From assembly GCF_022668875.1 (NCBI RefSeq), contig NZ_JAKGCR010000017.1, positions 1-64,000 on the forward strand: a DNA stretch of 64,000 nt, in the 5' to 3' direction. This document shows positions 1 to 7,844 of this stretch, piece by piece (within the stretch, counting starts at the first letter, position 1; each line of letters begins with the position of its first letter). The notes beneath the pieces were generated by a model. It was given only the letters and a program-made list of their open reading frames with translations, was not told the origin of the DNA and searched no databases. This DNA comes from Domibacillus sp. PGB-M46. GTDB taxonomy: Bacteria > Bacillota > Bacilli > Bacillales > Domibacillaceae. Both the position numbers and the translations under genes were made by a program.

Positions 1-22
1 CTTCAGTAGATAAATCTTTTAT

Positions 23-66
23 AAAAAAACAAAGGAAAGCACAAAGTAATTATTGTGCTTCCCTTA
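23..66 (-). terminator. Intrinsic terminator of the aldo-keto reductase gene
   Basis: Read on the minus strand, a GC-containing stem (AAGGGAAGCACAA pairing with TTGTGCTTTCCTT) is followed by a T-rich run. It lies just downstream of the minus-strand reductase gene that ends at 141. Confidence 0.75.
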
Positions 67-140
67 CTTTAAATCAGATCGTTTTTATAGTTTACTTACG
101 GTCACAAGTTGATAGCCTTGTGAAGTTTAAACTTCGTTTA

Positions 141-1124
141 TCAATAAGGGCCTCTGATAAAATCCTTTACCTTTTCATGATAAAAACGTTGAATCTCTTG
201 CTTTTCTTCTTCTGAGAATGGTTTTGTTTCCAATGCTGAAAGATTATCCTCGACTTGTTTAGCGTTTTTAAAACCAGGAATAATACATGTAATTTCTTTT
301 TGATCCAAAACCCAGCGCAATGCTGCACTAGCCATAGTTTTCCGGCCTTCTGCAATCCACTTTAACTGGTCAGCTAATTCAACACCTTTGTGGAACCCGA
401 GGCCTGCAAAGGTTTCTCCGACATTAAAAGCCTCCCCATTTTCATTAAAACGGCGGTGGTCATCTTCTTCAAATACATGATCATTGGTAAATTTACCAGT
501 TAGCAGCCCGCTTGCAAGCGGCAATCTGACTAGAAGTCCCACACCTTTTTGATAAGCATCAGGAATTAATTTTTCCAATGGCTTTTGACGGAACATATTA
601 AAGATGATTTGCAGGCTCTTAACATTTGGATATTCCAGGCAAATAAGGCCCTCTTCAACGGTTTCCACACTTACTCCATAGTGACGGATTTTTCCTTCTT
701 TCTTCAGACGATCCAGTACTTCAAATACACTGCCATCTTTTAAAATCTCCGTTGCCGGACAATGAATTTGATATAAATCAATCGCTTCTCTATTTAAACG
801 GCGGAGGCTGTCTTCACAATAAGAGCTAACGGTTTCATAACTATAATTTTTCGGGTCAAAAATATCACCCTGGCGGCAAAACTTTGTAGCAATATGAATC
901 TTGTCTTCCTTGCCTTTAGTGGCCTTGGCTAATAACTCTTCACTATGTCCGTCCCCATATACATCCGCTGTATCAAAAAAGTTAACACCCTGCTCAATTG
1001 AATACTCTAAAGATTTCAGTGCTTCTGTGTCATTTGTCTTTCCCCATGAACCACCGATTGCCCATGTTCCAAAACTGACCTCACTGATCAGGATCCCTGT
1101 GTTGCCCAGTTCACGATAATTCAA
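141..1124 (-). CDS. Aldo/keto reductase
   Basis: NAD(P)H-dependent oxidoreductase of the aldo/keto reductase superfamily, presumably cytosolic, reducing or oxidising a sugar or small carbonyl. The tetrad is visible as Asp51, Tyr56, Lys81 and His121 (counted from the chosen start), and the N-terminal YRELGNTG signature is typical. I place the start at the TTG at 1124 because the SD AAGGAG at 1138-1133 is 8 nt from it; the in-frame GTG at 1133 overlaps the SD itself. It is the last gene of a minus-strand group with a decayed aldose epimerase and GH43 genes, so a role in pentose metabolism is plausible but not shown. The substrate cannot be told from sequence. Confidence 0.9.
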   Translation of the reverse strand: MNYRELGNTGILISEVSFGTWAIGGSWGKTNDTEALKSLEYSIEQGVNFFDTADVYGDGHSEELLAKATKGKEDKIHIATKFCRQGDIFDPKNYSYETVSSYCEDSLRRLNREAIDLYQIHCPATEILKDGSVFEVLDRLKKEGKIRHYGVSVETVEEGLICLEYPNVKSLQIIFNMFRQKPLEKLIPDAYQKGVGLLVRLPLASGLLTGKFTNDHVFEEDDHRRFNENGEAFNVGETFAGLGFHKGVELADQLKWIAEGRKTMASAALRWVLDQKEITCIIPGFKNAKQVEDNLSALETKPFSEEEKQEIQRFYHEKVKDFIRGPY

Positions 1125-1141
1125 GTTTATCACTCCTTATT

Positions 1142-1830
1142 TTAATTCTTTTCAACCCCAAACTTATATACTGTTACAGCAGAATACTTCTGATCGATAT
1201 CCAGAACCGCTGATGGAAAATGAGGATCGTGGATGGCATCAGATAAAGCCTGCGTCTGCAGGCAAATACCCAGATATTTTCTGGATGGCGTACTTCGGAA
1301 TTCACCATCTGATTTCAAGAAATTTTTCGAGTATACCACAACACTGGCCTGATCCGTTTTAATTGTTAAAGTATGACTGCTTTCGTTAACCTTTAAGACA
1401 ATTTCCGAATCATGATTTGTATCTAAGAGAAACGAGTAATCGCAGCCTTCCCCTGCCAGTACGTTTTGAGGATGGCTCGATCCTGTTCCAGTGTTTTATC
1501 ACCCTTTTACTTCTAAAACCAAATGGCGTGTCATCTACTTCAATACATTTTCCGGTTGAAATAAATTCCTGATCACTTTCAAGAAATTTATCGCTTTTTA
1601 TTGCTAATGTGTGAATCAAGATATCTCTCTTCAACTTGCCACTTAAATTAAAATAGGAATGATTCGTTAATGTGACCAATGAGTTTTTTTGTAAAATTCT
1701 AAATTCACTTTGTAGTCAGCACTGCCTGGGCCTTGTCCTATTAACGCAGTTTAGTCAAACGAATAACTTAGAAAAAACTCCCCAGCATCTGCTTTGGTAT
1801 TAAGCTCAGAGTCAAGATACCGTTCCAGCG
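1142..1830 (-). pseudogene. Decayed aldose 1-epimerase (galM-type)
   Basis: Two out-of-phase fragments match galactose mutarotase. The C-terminal piece (1142-1339) has the KYLGICLQTQ and TVYKFGV signatures. A middle piece (1410-1679) has the LTNHSYFNLSG motif and TPFGFRS. The stretch to about 1830 carries weakly recognisable upstream sequence interrupted by stops. The N-terminal third is missing, and at least two frameshifts separate the parts, so no functional mutarotase is made. An intact but distantly related epimerase gene is present at 19.8-20.7 kb and could cover the function. Confidence 0.8.
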
Positions 1831-1840
1831 GTCAATTTTA

Positions 1841-2824
1841 TTATTTATCTGCATAAGGGTCAATCGTTTGAATGCTTCCGTCATCATTATATTTTAATTC
1901 AGTGAATTTCACCGAGCGCTTATGGTTCACACCATCTGATAATGAGCAATCATGATAGAACAGATACCACTTATCCTTAAACTGAACAATTGAATGATGT
2001 GTGGTCCAGCCAATGACAGGTGTAAGAATCGTTCCTTTGAACACAAATGGTCCCTGTGGATTTTCACTTACAGCATAAACAATTTTATGAGTTGTACCCG
2101 TTGAATAAGATAGATAGTAAAGACCATTGTATTTATGAACCCACGGTCCTTCAAAATATCTGCGATCTTCGTCACTTGCAAGAATAGGATTGCCGTTTTC
2201 ATCCACAATGGAGATTTCCTGCGGTTCGTTTTTAAAAGTCAGCATATCATTGCTTAATTCAGCTACTCTTGGTCCTAAAGCTGGTTCTGTTGGAGCGGGA
2301 CCTTCAGCATCTGAATTAAATGTCCCTGTCTGCCATTTTTCTAATTGCCCTCCCCAAAGGCCGCCAAAATAAACATAGGCTCTGTCATCATCATCAACTA
2401 AAACAGCGGGGTCAATACTGAAGCTGCCAGGTATATAATTTTCCTCTGGCGTAAATGGTCCTGCAGGATTAGGGCTTGTTGCGACACCAATTCTGAAAAT
2501 CCCCTCTTTATCTCTTGCAGGGAAAAACAAATAATACTTATTATTTTTGTAAGCGGCGTCGGGTGCCCAAAGCTGCTTGCTTGCCCAAGGAATATCTTTT
2601 AAATGAAGCGCTTCCCCGTGGTCTACACATGGTGCATCCACATCCTCCATGGATAAAACATGATAATCTTCCATCTTGTATTGATCACCATTGTCATTAG
2701 AAGGTTCATCGTGATCAAGATCGTGAGAAGGATAAATATAAAGCTTTCCTTCAAAGACATGCGCGGAAGGATCTGCGGTAAAAATATGCGTAACTAAAGG
2801 TTCATTCGGTTTTGAATTTTTCAT
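1841..2824 (-). CDS. GH43 beta-xylosidase / arabinofuranosidase
   Basis: Glycoside hydrolase family 43 enzyme of 327 residues, a single five-bladed beta-propeller without an accessory domain. The expected acidic triad is seen: Asp18 (TADPSAHVF, general base), Asp138 (SIDPAVLVDDD, pKa modulator) and Glu225 (RYFEGPWVHK, general acid). There is no signal peptide, so it acts in the cytoplasm on imported xylo- or arabinoxylo-oligosaccharides. The start ATG follows a GAGAGA-rich SD. Upstream at about 2888-2911 lies a degenerate XylR operator almost identical in its core to that of the neighbouring GH43 gene. Whether it prefers xylosyl or arabinosyl substrates cannot be decided by eye. Confidence 0.9.
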   Translation of the reverse strand: MKNSKPNEPLVTHIFTADPSAHVFEGKLYIYPSHDLDHDEPSNDNGDQYKMEDYHVLSMEDVDAPCVDHGEALHLKDIPWASKQLWAPDAAYKNNKYYLFFPARDKEGIFRIGVATSPNPAGPFTPEENYIPGSFSIDPAVLVDDDDRAYVYFGGLWGGQLEKWQTGTFNSDAEGPAPTEPALGPRVAELSNDMLTFKNEPQEISIVDENGNPILASDEDRRYFEGPWVHKYNGLYYLSYSTGTTHKIVYAVSENPQGPFVFKGTILTPVIGWTTHHSIVQFKDKWYLFYHDCSLSDGVNHKRSVKFTELKYNDDGSIQTIDPYADK

Positions 2825-2887
2825 AATAGTCTCTCTCCATTAAAATAGTTTGAATACTTACAAATTTATTATAGCTGATGCTAGCTA

Positions 2888-2911
2888 TCTTTGTATATCG
2901 AAACAACTAAC
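2888..2911 (-). promoter_or_regulatory. Degenerate XylR operator
   Basis: The core TTTGTATATCGAA followed by CAACTAA matches the palindrome at 4934-4958 upstream of the next GH43 gene, but the left arm is eroded (ATC for TTAG). It lies about 65 bp before the start of the 327-residue GH43 gene. Confidence 0.55.
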
Positions 2912-2992
2912 TTTTCGAATATATTTTATAGAATATGATTAAATATACTTTTTACTCCAGACCATCCTAATAATAACTAGGTACTACAACAC

Positions 2993-3035
2993 AAAAAAGC
3001 AAGAGAACGGCCACTTTCTCAAACCGTTCTCTTGC
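2993..3035 (-). terminator. Intrinsic terminator of the GH43 xylosidase gene
   Basis: Minus-strand stem GCAAGAGAACGG / CCGTTCTCTTGC (12 bp, perfect) followed by TTTTTT. It lies 100 bp beyond the stop of the 534-residue GH43 gene and separates it from the downstream GH43 gene. Confidence 0.9.
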
Positions 3036-3132
3036 ATACTACCTTTATTCTACATTTATTAAAACTGTAGTGCCTTTTGAGAACGATTTTTGGCAATTTC
3101 CCCATGCCATCATTTTTGGTATTACTTGTATT

Positions 3133-4737
3133 TCACTTTAGTTCTTTATAGGTAAAATGGTCAAAATCAGCAGGATGATTCGTTCCGCTAGTGTCTTGAC
3201 AATGCGTGCCAACAAACGCCCCAGTAAATCCGTTTAACTGGACATATTCATCCGATAACTTATAAGATTCAAAAGTTATCGGAATATCAGTCCAGGTTTC
3301 GTTATCAAAAGAATAAGCAAATTGATAGGTATGTTCCCTGACCTTCACTTTTAAATGAACATATTCGACCGATTCCGGAATTTGGATTTCTGAACCATAT
3401 AGCGGCTGTGAAAAAGTAAAATTATCACATCTTACAATATCAATAATCCTGCCCTTTTCTTCATTCCAGGTAATTTGAACAGATGTCCAATTCTCGGTAT
3501 TGTAATAGCATACCAAGCCTGCAGCCTGTTGGAATGTATTTGGCTGGAAGGCAACTGCTGTGCTGGCATCAAAATGTAATGACTGCCAACGACGCGCAAC
3601 CAATGCCTGGATAAAGCAAGATGTTAGTGACTCTTTCCCATAAAGGCGCAAATTTCCCGGTCTGTCAGTCAAAGACATAATATCCCCAGTTAAGGGAATA
3701 CGTAATGTCTGATAATGATGGTTCAAGGTTGTGCTATCAAAATGGTCAACCTCATCGTAATCCCGCTCCCATTTCACTTCTTCCATTTTAGGCGCATCTA
3801 CTTCAACAGACCCCTGTTTCCCATCAACAACATATGGCCAACCGTCTCTCCATTCAAGTTTTTGAATGGCAGTCTCTCTTCCCAGCGGACAAAAACCGCG
3901 ATAATCAAGTACCGGTTTGTCTTCGTGAGGCAGTGGCCTGCCGGTTAAGTGTGCCAGATACCATTCATCTGTATGTGTGTGAACGATAGAGGCATGTCCG
4001 CATTTTTGCAATGGATTTCGAGGATCGTGCCAGGAAGTGAGCAAAGGATTATCAGGATGCAATTCATAAGGTCCCTCAATATTTTTCGATCTTGCCAGAG
4101 TTGCAGCATGGGCATATCTTGTTCCACCTTCTGCTGTCATCAGATAATAATAACCGTTGATATGATATAAATGCGGCCCCTCTGTCAGCCTAATATCTGT
4201 TCCTTCAAAAATCACTTTTGGCTTTCCAATTAAACGTCTTTCCTCATGGGAGTATTCTTGTAAAACGATTCCTCCAAAAGAGTGTTTATAAGTTCTTTGG
4301 TCCCAAAGCATATTAACGATATATTTTCTTTCATCCACATCATGGAACAAGGAAGGATCAAAGCCAGAACTATTCAAATAGATTGGATCGCTCCACTCAC
4401 CATCAATGGTGTCACAAGTGGTCAAGTAATTGTGTGTATCCTTCCATGCTCCCGTGTGCATTTTGACATCCGAATAAATAAGCCAGAACTTACCATCGGC
4501 GTAAGTTAAGCTTGGTGCCCACACACCCCCGGAGTTGGGATTCCCTTTCATATCGATCAGGGAAAGCCGATTTAATGGACGTGATATAAGACGCCAGTTT
4601 ACCAGATCCTTCGAATGGTGGATTTGAACCCCAGGAAACCATTCAAAGGTAGATACGGCGATATAATAATCATCCCCGACTCGGCAGATGCTTGGGTCCG
4701 GGTTAAAACCTCTTAATATTGGATTTTGGATTTTCAT
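3133..4737 (-). CDS. xynB: GH43 beta-xylosidase (XynB type)
   Basis: Intracellular 1,4-beta-xylosidase, 534 residues, the usual length of the XynB/GH43_11 group. The N-terminal propeller carries Asp14 (NPDPS), Asp127 (SSGFDPSLF) and Glu186 (LTEGPHLY). The C-terminal ~200 residues form the jelly-roll domain ([14 protein letters not shown] ... [14 protein letters not shown]) characteristic of this subfamily. It removes xylose from short xylo-oligosaccharides. No signal peptide. A perfect-looking XylR operator stands about 200 bp upstream (4934-4958) and a terminator follows. A second, truncated copy of the same family lies at 14.7-15.4 kb. Confidence 0.96.
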   Translation of the reverse strand: MKIQNPILRGFNPDPSICRVGDDYYIAVSTFEWFPGVQIHHSKDLVNWRLISRPLNRLSLIDMKGNPNSGGVWAPSLTYADGKFWLIYSDVKMHTGAWKDTHNYLTTCDTIDGEWSDPIYLNSSGFDPSLFHDVDERKYIVNMLWDQRTYKHSFGGIVLQEYSHEERRLIGKPKVIFEGTDIRLTEGPHLYHINGYYYLMTAEGGTRYAHAATLARSKNIEGPYELHPDNPLLTSWHDPRNPLQKCGHASIVHTHTDEWYLAHLTGRPLPHEDKPVLDYRGFCPLGRETAIQKLEWRDGWPYVVDGKQGSVEVDAPKMEEVKWERDYDEVDHFDSTTLNHHYQTLRIPLTGDIMSLTDRPGNLRLYGKESLTSCFIQALVARRWQSLHFDASTAVAFQPNTFQQAAGLVCYYNTENWTSVQITWNEEKGRIIDIVRCDNFTFSQPLYGSEIQIPESVEYVHLKVKVREHTYQFAYSFDNETWTDIPITFESYKLSDEYVQLNGFTGAFVGTHCQDTSGTNHPADFDHFTYKELK

Positions 4738-4933
4738 TTGGTCATCATCCTCTCGTTTTTAATACAGAAAGAATTCGTTTATGTTCCTTTTTTATCAATT
4801 ACATATAGATAAAATGAAACTGGAACTTAAAATAATATTATTATTGATAGATTCGAACTATAGTCATTCAGCATTTCCTTGAAATCTCGTCTTCAACAGA
4901 GATCGTATTGAAAACAATTACTTATTTAAAAGC

Positions 4934-4958
4934 TTAGTTTGTATATCGAACAAACTAA
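4934..4958 (-). promoter_or_regulatory. XylR operator upstream of the GH43 xylosidase
   Basis: A 25-bp palindrome with arms TTAGTTTGT and ACAAACTAA around a TATCGA centre. It has the size and arms of the B. subtilis xyl operator recognised by the ROK repressor XylR, whose gene is in this window. It lies in a 568-bp gene-free AT-rich stretch (4738-5305) in which I see no other feature. Confidence 0.85.
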
Positions 4959-5305
4959 CTAATGATAAAGAATCCTTTTCCACCCTTTCTTCCTTTCTCT
5001 TATCTTTCAGATACAATCTTATCAGCAGTTTGTCCATTACAGCAATATCATGGATTTTCTCAATAAAAGTAAAAAAATCAATAATTTTTAATTATAAATT
5101 TAACCATTAAAACGGGGGAGCACAGCCTTGTTTACTTTATGCAAATAAATTCTTATTTTATATTATAAAATACAGTTTTGTTATTTAGACATGATAGACA
5201 AATCATAGCACCTTTTAAAAAGGAGGGCAATTCCACTTTTCACTATTTCGTTACATTTGTACAAATCGCCATTTATTATAGGTACATGAAATACTTCTTA
5301 GATCG

Positions 5306-5536
5306 GTGCTGCAGGTTAACCTTGCAATATTAAAATATGTGATTGTCCTGACCGTACTTGCAGAAAGTGAGGAAAATGCCGTAACGCGTTTGATGTCCGC
5401 ATCAGGTTTTTCCAAATATAAAGTAAATCAAATCCTTGAGAAACTATGCCAAGAGGGATATGTGACATTACAAAAATCAAGACCGAAATCATACATTATT
5501 AATCCGGATTTTATGGAAGAAACGTTAAAATTATAA
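5306..5536 (+). CDS. Small winged-helix-like protein, unknown
   Basis: A 76-residue reading frame from a GTG. The middle (residues 25-62, AVTRLMSASGFSKYKVNQILEKLCQEGYVTLQ) looks like a winged helix-turn-helix, so a small DNA-binding protein is possible. I do not recognise the family, and it could be a remnant of a longer regulator. There is no clear SD in front of the GTG; the AAAGGAGG at about 5218 is too far away. A good terminator follows at 5587-5622, which supports a transcribed unit. The gene stands alone between GH43 genes and a decayed region. Confidence 0.45.
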   Translation: MLQVNLAILKYVIVLTVLAESEENAVTRLMSASGFSKYKVNQILEKLCQEGYVTLQKSRPKSYIINPDFMEETLKL

Positions 5537-5586
5537 ACAGTGATATCCTAAAAACCTTTTTAGAAACGAGCTGTATAATAGGCAAA

Positions 5587-5622
5587 AGCAAGAATGTTGA
5601 TTCGAAAACACTCCTGCTTTTT
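5587..5622 (+). terminator. Intrinsic terminator
   Basis: Stem AGCAAGAATGTT / AACACTCCTGCT with two mismatches, followed by TTTTT on the plus strand, 50 bp after the small winged-helix-like frame. Confidence 0.65.
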
Positions 5623-5696
5623 GTATTTTATTCATTTTGGACTGGATAAAACTTTTGGGACAGCCTCTTTTCTATTACTAGTGATATGATTGGTAT

Positions 5697-5873
5697 CATT
5701 AAGAACCAGTTTTACGTGCTTCTGTCGTTTCTATAGCAGCTTCCCAATTCGGAAAATGATACAATGCATTTTTCATTAGCTCTGGATGTGACTTTTTATT
5801 TGTTTCTTCCGAAGTTGTTCTCCGCCTCTTTGTGTTAGTTCAGAAATTTGATTCATCACTTCTCCAACGCTCA
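5697..5873 (-). pseudogene. Frameshifted small protein relic
   Basis: Starting from an ATG at 5873 (minus) the frame reads MSVGEVMNQISELTQRGGEQ and then stops. A one-base shift restores KSHPELMKNALYHFPNWEAAIE. The K(K)SHPELM-NALY-FP-WE pattern resembles a short repeat found in Bacillus proteins of unknown role. The frameshift makes it a relic. The remainder of 5874-6300 shows no convincing gene. Confidence 0.4.
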
Positions 5874-6324
5874 TACTCACTTCAATTTCCTTACCTCCCT
5901 TTTTTAACTTATCTTTATTTTCTCCATAATATTGGAGACTCACACTCTGTTATCCTAGCAAAGTGAATTTTTGTAAAATATCTTGTCCAATCGCGACAAT
6001 TCGGAATCAGCTTTAACAGCTTCATTTGTTTTTTCAGGAAGGATGAGTACTTAAAAACAAGTACCAACGATTTACTTAATGCACCTGTTTGTCGAGTAAC
6101 AAAAGGCGGAAAAGCTTCGAAAACGCTTCCCCGATTGTAAAATTTAGCAGGATGTAGAATTTGAGTTTTCTGAATAGTGTGATTTAATAAAAGTAGTATG
6201 GATTTGATATGTTTGCACAAAGGGGAGGATAGAAAGAACTACTTAACCGGCAGCCTGTTTATTCATAGAGAAGCTGTGTTTGAGCAGAATCAGTTAATAC
6301 AAAATATAGTAAGGGGACGATGAA

Positions 6325-7215
6325 ATGAAAAAGATTGGCTTTATTGGATTAGGTACAATGGGTCTTCCAATGGCAGGACATTTATTAAATAGCGACTATG
6401 AAGTTATTGTGTATAATCGCACGAGAAATAAAGCCGACTCCCTTGAAAAACAAGGAGCGATCATTGCATCTTCGCCTGAAGAAGTTGCCCAAAAAAGCGA
6501 AATTGTTTTTACTATGCTGACTGCGGATCAGGCAGTTGAAGAAGTTATTTTGGGCAAAGAAGGCGTTATAAAAGGAGCTCATGCCGGCTTAATTGTTGTC
6601 GACAGTAGTACAATTTCTCCAAATACAAGTAAAAAATTAGCAGATAACCTTTTAAGCGAGGGTGTTGAAATGTTAGATGCACCTGTTACAGGCAGTGAAC
6701 CTCAAGCCATTGAAGGCATTTTAACTTTTATGGTTGGTGGAAAAAAAGAGATTTATGAAAAATGTGAGCCTTTATTTTATGTGATGGGAAAACAAGCTTA
6801 TTATATGGGGGAAAACGGATCAGGTTCATACACAAAACTGGCTAACAATACGATGGGGGCTATTAATTTACTATCTTTCTCCGAAGCTATAACGATGGCG
6901 GTAAAATCCGGGGTTGATCCTGAGCTATTTATAAAAGTTGTCAGCGGCGGCGGTGCTCGAAGCGGGATGATGGATAATAAAGGCCCTAAAGTATTAAATA
7001 GAGATTTTTCTCCTCATTTTATGACGGACCTTATTTATAAAGATCTAGGATTAGCAGCTGATGTTGCAAAAGAACTTGAATTACCCACCCCTGTTTTATC
7101 CTTAGTAAAAGAAATGTTTCAAATGGCAAGAGCTAAAGGATATGGAGCCGAAGATATGAGCGCAGTAATAAAGTGTTATGAAGAATTAGCAGGAATCGAA
7201 GTAAAAAGAAATTAA
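6325..7215 (+). CDS. Beta-hydroxyacid dehydrogenase (GarR/3-HIBADH family)
   Basis: NAD(P)-dependent oxidoreductase of the 3-hydroxyisobutyrate / tartronate-semialdehyde reductase family, 296 residues (family norm about 290-300). Rossmann GLGTMG at 8-13; NRT at 31-33 after beta-2 suggests NADP preference. Substrate loop DAPVTGS at 118-124, catalytic Lys171 with Asn174/175. ATG preceded by AAGGGGACG. It stands alone, followed by a hairpin. With the UxaA fragments nearby it may once have belonged to a hexuronate/aldarate pathway (tartronate semialdehyde to glycerate), but the substrate is not proven. Confidence 0.9.
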   Translation: MKKIGFIGLGTMGLPMAGHLLNSDYEVIVYNRTRNKADSLEKQGAIIASSPEEVAQKSEIVFTMLTADQAVEEVILGKEGVIKGAHAGLIVVDSSTISPNTSKKLADNLLSEGVEMLDAPVTGSEPQAIEGILTFMVGGKKEIYEKCEPLFYVMGKQAYYMGENGSGSYTKLANNTMGAINLLSFSEAITMAVKSGVDPELFIKVVSGGGARSGMMDNKGPKVLNRDFSPHFMTDLIYKDLGLAADVAKELELPTPVLSLVKEMFQMARAKGYGAEDMSAVIKCYEELAGIEVKRN

Positions 7216-7272
7216 CCATTGGAAATCGAATTTTCTCCATAATTATAAATAGTTATAAACCTACAAGAGGAC

Positions 7273-7305
7273 AAAGCCGAGGACAAATAAAATTTGCTCG
7301 GCTTT
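7273..7305 (+). terminator. Probable terminator hairpin
   Basis: Stem AAAGCCGAG / CTCGGCTTT about 60 bp downstream of the hydroxyacid dehydrogenase. The T-tract is short (the TTT belongs to the stem), so termination strength is uncertain. Confidence 0.55.
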
Positions 7306-7506
7306 GGTACTATCCTTTTAATAATATGCTAATGTATACAGCTTGAACTCTGCAACGGCCCTCTCATTGTTTGTATCCTCCTGCGCTCCTCTAAGACCGC
7401 ATTTTTTACGTTCTTCTATATGACTATATAATAGAAAGTAAAACGGAAAAAAATCATAATTGATGAAGCTTGATTTAATAACATATAAAACATTGAGCAT
7501 TATTAT

Positions 7507-7698
7507 TTGTTGTATTTAATGCCTTGGCTGAAAAATTTCTTTGGAATACTCAAGGCTGAATGTATTAACAGATCCAAACTCCAAACCATCGAGCAGGCAC
7601 GCTTTCTGATTAATGAATATATTCACTTTTCCAATTATGAGCGTATTCAGCTTAAAACAAAGCTGACGCCGCTTGAAAAACGGCGTCTCGCTTTGTAA
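7507..7698 (+). pseudogene. IS3-family transposase, C-terminal fragment
   Basis: The last ~55 residues of an IS3/IS150-type OrfB: FFGILKAECI, then EQARFLINEYIHFSNYERIQLKTKLTPLEKR, which is the end of the DDE domain including the final catalytic Glu region. Everything upstream of the fragment is lost. It sits directly next to the 3' end of the foreign-looking xylanase gene. Confidence 0.8.
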
Positions 7699-7844
7699 TT
7701 CTTCCTATTTCTACGACAGGCTCTTTTATTTCTGTCTATTTGCTCAGGTTCACTTCATTCCCGCGAGACAGCCTTTTTTTACTGGCATTATGGTTATGTG
7801 CTTACAAAGGGAGCTAGCCGGCTACCATCGTCATCGGATGTTGT

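Noticed and set aside
5915-6220. 101-residue minus-strand frame
   Set aside because: No family resemblance and no SD; the sequence upstream of the hydroxyacid dehydrogenase gives no other sign of coding.
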